Positions 5,957-8,934 of a stretch of DNA of 8,934 nucleotides are shown piece after piece (within the stretch, counting starts at the first letter, position 1; each line of letters starts with the position of its first letter). The notes beneath the pieces are model-generated. The model saw nothing but the letters and a program-made list of their open reading frames with translations, was not told the DNA's origin and ran no database searches. The position numbers and the translations under genes were made by a program. The stretch comes from an uncultured Oscillibacter sp. Lineage in GTDB: Bacteria; Bacillota; Clostridia; Oscillospirales; Oscillospiraceae. The stretch is from assembly GCA_900550685.1 (NCBI GenBank), contig URTS01000077.1, positions 1 through 8,934 on the forward strand. Direction: 5' to 3'.

Positions 5957-8506
5957 ATGACTGACTTTGAACAACGATATGTGTCCGCCCGGAAAGCGGT
6001 GATCGCCCGGGACCTGGCCCGGCTGAACCCTATGCAGCGCCAGGGGGCCATGACCACCGAGGGGCCGCTGCTGCTGCTGGCAGGTGCAGGCTCCGGCAAG
6101 ACCACCGTGCTGATCCAGCGGGTCTACAACCTTTTGACCTACGGCCGGGGCAGCGACAGCGACGAGGTCCCCGACTGGGCTACGGAGGAGGACCTGGATT
6201 TTCTGGAACACTTCCCTGACCGGCCCGACGCCGATGAGGTCCGCCGGGTCCACCGGCTCTGCGCCGTGGATGTGCCCCGGCCCTGGGAGATCATTGCCAT
6301 CACCTTTACCAACAAGGCGGCGGGGGAACTGAAGGACCGTCTGGCCGCCCGGCTGGGCCCCTTCGCCAATGACATCTGGGCCTCCACCTTCCACTCCGCC
6401 TGCGTCCGTATCCTGCGGCGGGACATTGACCGCCTGGGCTTCGACAAGGACTTCACCATTTACGACACCGACGATTCCAAGCGGGTCATCAAGGACATTC
6501 TGAAAGAGCAGAACCTGGACGAGAAGACCTTCCCCATCCGCAGCGTTCTCTCTGCCATCAGCGCCTCCAAGGACCGCTACGAGGGACCGGAGGTGTTCCG
6601 GAAGCGGGCGGAGGCCTCCAACGACTGGAAGAGCACCCGCATCGCCAAAATCTACGCCGCCTACCAACAGAAACTGAGCACCGCCAACGCCCTGGACTTC
6701 GACGACATCATCTACCACACCGTGACCCTGCTGCAGAAGGAGCCGGAGGTGCTGGACTACTACCAGAAGAAGTTCCGGTATGTGCTGGTGGACGAGTATC
6801 AGGACACCAACCACTTGCAGTACCTCCTGACCCAGCTGCTGGCCGGGGGATACCGGAACCTCTGCGTGGTGGGCGACGATGACCAGTCTATCTACCGTTT
6901 CCGGGGCGCCAACATCGAAAACATCCTGAACTTTGAAAAGCAGTACAAGGACGCCCGGGTCATCCGCCTGGAGCAGAACTACCGCTCCACCCAGCACATT
7001 CTGGACGCGGCCAACGCCGTCATCAAAAACAACGCCGGGCGGAAGGGCAAGACCCTCTGGACCGACAACGGCAGCGGCGACGTGGTGACGGTGAAAACCA
7101 ACTTCAACGAGGGAGACGAAGCAAACTTCGTGGCCGGGGACATCCTCATGGGTGTAAACCGGGGCCGGAACTTCCGGGACACCGCCATTCTCTACCGGAT
7201 GAACGCCCAGTCCAACGCTCTGGAATATGCCCTGAAACGGAACGCCATCCCCTACAAGGTGGTGGGGGGCATGAAGTTCTTCGACCGTGCCGAGGTCAAG
7301 GACATGCTGGCCTACCTCTGCGTGCTGAACAATCCCATGGACGATCTGCGGCTCCGCCGCATCATCAACACCCCCGCCCGGGGTATCGGCGCCACCACCA
7401 TGGACAAGGTGGCGGAGTTGGCGTCGGAGCAGGGGGCCTCCCTCTATGAGGTCATCCGCAACGCAGACCTCTTCCCCACCCTGAAAGCGGCATCTGCCAA
7501 GCTCATCAAGTTTGCGGACCTGATTGATGGCCTGCGGCGGGCAGGCGCCACGCTGGCCCTGCCGGAGTTCTATGACGAGGTTCTGAACCAGACCGGATAC
7601 GTCCGGGTGCTGGAAGAGAAAAACGACATGGAAAGCCGTGGCCGCATTGAAAACGTCCAGGAATTGAAATCCAACATCCTGGGCTTTTTAGAGCAGGACC
7701 CGGAGGACGCCACCCTCTCCGGCTTCCTGAACGAGATCGCCCTGTACACGGATCTGGACAGCGTGGAGGCAGATGACAACTGCGTCACCATGATGACCAT
7801 TCACTCCGCCAAGGGCCTGGAATTCCCGGTGGTATATGTGGTGGGCATGGAGGAGGGGATCTTCCCCGGTGCCTCCGCCATGTATGATGAGGAAGAATTG
7901 GAGGAGGAGCGACGGCTGTGCTACGTGGCCATGACCCGGGCCCGGGAAAAGCTGGTGATGACCAACGCCCGGCAGCGGATGCTGTACGGCCGCACCAGCG
8001 CCAACAAAGCCAGCCGCTTCCTGGACGAGATCCCGGCGGACGACATGCGCTGGGAGAGCAAGCCGGAGCCCCGCTTCGGCGCATCCAATGAGGACGGCTT
8101 CGGCGGCAGCCGCTGGGACGATGATTTCGGCGGTTCCTCCTTCGGCGGCAGCTCTTACGGCAGCCAGCGCAGTGCTTCCGGCAGCGGCTACGGCGGGAAC
8201 ACAGGCTATTCCGGCAGCACGGGCCGCTCCGGCGGCTATGTCAGCGGCGGGGTCCATACATACAAGAGTACCCGGCCCGCAGCCCAGCCCCTGCGCACCA
8301 GCAGCCGGGGCAGCACCCCGTCCGCCCCGGCGGTGGAACTGATCCAGCTGCATCAGGGAGACCAGGTGGAGCACACCGCCTTTGGCAAGGGCACCGTGGT
8401 GTCGGTAAAGCCCATGGGCGGCGACGCCCTAGCGGAGGTGGCCTTCGAGGGCGGCACCAAGAAGCTGATGCTGAAATCCGCCGGAAAGCATATGAAAAAG
8501 CTATAA
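5957..8506 (+). CDS. pcrA: ATP-dependent DNA helicase PcrA (UvrD/Rep superfamily 1)
   Basis: 849 residues from the ATG at 5957. A 3'-5' superfamily 1A helicase used in DNA repair, removal of proteins from DNA and rescue of stalled replication or transcription. All core motifs are intact: Q motif NPMQ (24-27), Walker A GAGSGKT (43-49), motif Ia AITFTNKAA (114-122), motif II VDEYQD (278-283), motif III GDDDQSIYRFRGA (306-318), motif IV QNYRS (340-344), motif V TIHSAKGLEFP (614-624) and motif VI VAMTRARE (657-664). Two features stand out. About 45 acidic residues are inserted between motifs I and Ia (about 62-108). A Gly/Ser-rich linker (about 705-768) leads to the C-terminal Tudor-like domain (about 798-849, HTAFGKGTVVSV), which in PcrA contacts RNA polymerase. 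The usual length is about 720-750, and insert plus linker account for the excess. It has its own promoter and a terminator, so it is a single-gene unit. Confidence 0.93.
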   Translation: MTDFEQRYVSARKAVIARDLARLNPMQRQGAMTTEGPLLLLAGAGSGKTTVLIQRVYNLLTYGRGSDSDEVPDWATEEDLDFLEHFPDRPDADEVRRVHRLCAVDVPRPWEIIAITFTNKAAGELKDRLAARLGPFANDIWASTFHSACVRILRRDIDRLGFDKDFTIYDTDDSKRVIKDILKEQNLDEKTFPIRSVLSAISASKDRYEGPEVFRKRAEASNDWKSTRIAKIYAAYQQKLSTANALDFDDIIYHTVTLLQKEPEVLDYYQKKFRYVLVDEYQDTNHLQYLLTQLLAGGYRNLCVVGDDDQSIYRFRGANIENILNFEKQYKDARVIRLEQNYRSTQHILDAANAVIKNNAGRKGKTLWTDNGSGDVVTVKTNFNEGDEANFVAGDILMGVNRGRNFRDTAILYRMNAQSNALEYALKRNAIPYKVVGGMKFFDRAEVKDMLAYLCVLNNPMDDLRLRRIINTPARGIGATTMDKVAELASEQGASLYEVIRNADLFPTLKAASAKLIKFADLIDGLRRAGATLALPEFYDEVLNQTGYVRVLEEKNDMESRGRIENVQELKSNILGFLEQDPEDATLSGFLNEIALYTDLDSVEADDNCVTMMTIHSAKGLEFPVVYVVGMEEGIFPGASAMYDEEELEEERRLCYVAMTRAREKLVMTNARQRMLYGRTSANKASRFLDEIPADDMRWESKPEPRFGASNEDGFGGSRWDDDFGGSSFGGSSYGSQRSASGSGYGGNTGYSGSTGRSGGYVSGGVHTYKSTRPAAQPLRTSSRGSTPSAPAVELIQLHQGDQVEHTAFGKGTVVSVKPMGGDALAEVAFEGGTKKLMLKSAGKHMKKL
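8095..8260 (+). repeat. Low-complexity Gly/Ser repeat inside pcrA
   Basis: This stretch encodes the helicase linker and is built from degenerate repeats of a Phe/Tyr-Gly-Gly-Ser unit. TTCGGCGGCAGC occurs at 8099-8110 and again at 8141-8152, with the variant TTCGGCGGTTCC at 8126-8137. The product is rich in Gly and Ser with spaced aromatic residues and is expected to be disordered. Such DNA can change length by slippage in multiples of three. Confidence 0.65.
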
Positions 8507-8509
8507 AAG

Positions 8510-8550
8510 AAGCAGGCTTCCGGCAAATGCCGGAAGCCTGCTTTCTCTGT
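8510..8550. terminator. Bidirectional hairpin terminator between convergent genes
   Basis: A perfect 15-base-pair stem (8510-8524 with 8529-8543) closes on the 4-base loop AAAT. It starts a few bases after the pcrA stop. The plus-strand tail is TTTCTCTGT-like and only partly T-rich. The minus-strand side continues CTTTTATAG, so the same hairpin can end the FAD-dehydrogenase transcript that converges on it. Confidence 0.85.
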
Positions 8551-8570
8551 ATATGGAATTTTTAAGCCGG

Positions 8571-8934
8571 TCAGCCCTCTTCCGCGATCTTGCGGCCCAT
8601 GAGGACACCCATGACGGAGGCCATCATCAATCCACGGGTCCAGCCGGAGCTGTCGCCCAGGCAGTGCAGGCCCTGAAGGCTGGTGTTGAAATCCGTGTCC
8701 ATCTTCACCCGGTTGGAGTAGAACTTCAGTTCCGGGGAATACAGCAGGGTCTCGTAGGCGGCGAAGCCGGGCACCACGTAATCCATGGCCTGGATGAAGT
8801 TGATGATGTTGGTCATGGCCCGGTAGGGCATGGCGGCGGTGATGTCGCCCGCCACGGCGTCCGGCAGGGTGGGCCGGATGTTGGACTGGGCCAGCTCCTT
8901 CTGCCAGGTGCGCTTGCCGTCCAGAATGTCGCCG
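8571..8934 (-). CDS. C-terminal part of an FAD-dependent dehydrogenase-like protein (COG2509-type), 5' end outside window
   Basis: The last 120 residues of a gene that continues past the right edge; the frame is open to base 8934, so any internal GTG or ATG is not the start. The signature of the uncharacterised FAD-dependent dehydrogenase group is clear: LPDAVAGDITAAMPYRAM (23-40 of the visible part), YSPELKFYSNRV (65-76), and the final flavin-contact stretch GLHCLGDSSGWTRGLMMAS (88-106), in which GDSSG is the usual GD motif near the FAD phosphates. The protein family is soluble and its substrate is unknown. The N-terminal GxGxxG nucleotide-binding part would lie outside the window. It converges on pcrA and shares the hairpin terminator. 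Confidence 0.85.
   Translation of the reverse strand, partial: GDILDGKRTWQKELAQSNIRPTLPDAVAGDITAAMPYRAMTNIINFIQAMDYVVPGFAAYETLLYSPELKFYSNRVKMDTDFNTSLQGLHCLGDSSGWTRGLMMASVMGVLMGRKIAEEG

Noticed and set aside
5942..6997. A 351-codon minus-strand frame inside pcrA, and a similar one at 7688-8374.
   Set aside because: Both are shadows of the helicase frame, Val/Gly/Ala-rich with no motif or ribosome site, while every helicase motif is intact on the plus strand.

Overview
The window reads as a GC-rich chromosomal segment of a low-GC-lineage anaerobe that has itself become GC-rich. The most likely source is a gut clostridium of the Oscillospiraceae type (Flavonifractor/Oscillibacter-like). This is an inference from three things: a BlaI-type repressor paired with an M56 metallopeptidase, a PcrA helicase with the Firmicutes C-terminal domain, and a clostridial-style polysaccharide deacetylase. 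There is no insertion sequence, phage gene, CRISPR array, tRNA or rRNA in the window.

Layout. The left two thirds (8-5771) is read on the minus strand. In transcription order it holds a small BlaI/MecI-family repressor gene (5403-5771), a giant M56 membrane metallopeptidase (937-5406, 1489 residues) whose start overlaps the repressor stop by 4 bases, and, after 125 AT-rich bases, a membrane-anchored polysaccharide deacetylase (8-811). A further reading frame may begin at base 11 and run off the left edge. The right third holds pcrA on the plus strand (5957-8506). It ends in a strong hairpin terminator (8510-8543), which faces the 3' end of a minus-strand FAD-dependent dehydrogenase-like gene cut by the right edge (8571-8934).

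Control region. The 185 bases between blaI-like and pcrA carry two divergent sigma-A-type promoters. The blaI promoter has a perfect TTGACA inside an 18-base dyad operator, and a second related dyad lies just after its predicted transcription start. This is the geometry expected for repressor autoregulation. The pcrA promoter (TTGACC, 17 bases, TAAAAT) points the other way, and a separate 15-base palindrome lies upstream of it.

How the genes may work together. In the known BlaR1/BlaI and MecR1/MecI pairs, a membrane zinc protease senses a signal outside the cell and triggers removal of the repressor. Here the cytoplasmic and membrane protease part is conserved, but the outer part is not the penicillin-binding sensor. 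It is about 1,140 residues of unrecognised domains, including a clear tandem duplication. The natural reading is a one-protein sensor-protease with an unknown envelope signal, controlling itself through the paired operators. The downstream deacetylase is a possible envelope effector, but its co-regulation is not shown. PcrA and the FAD protein look like ordinary housekeeping neighbours.
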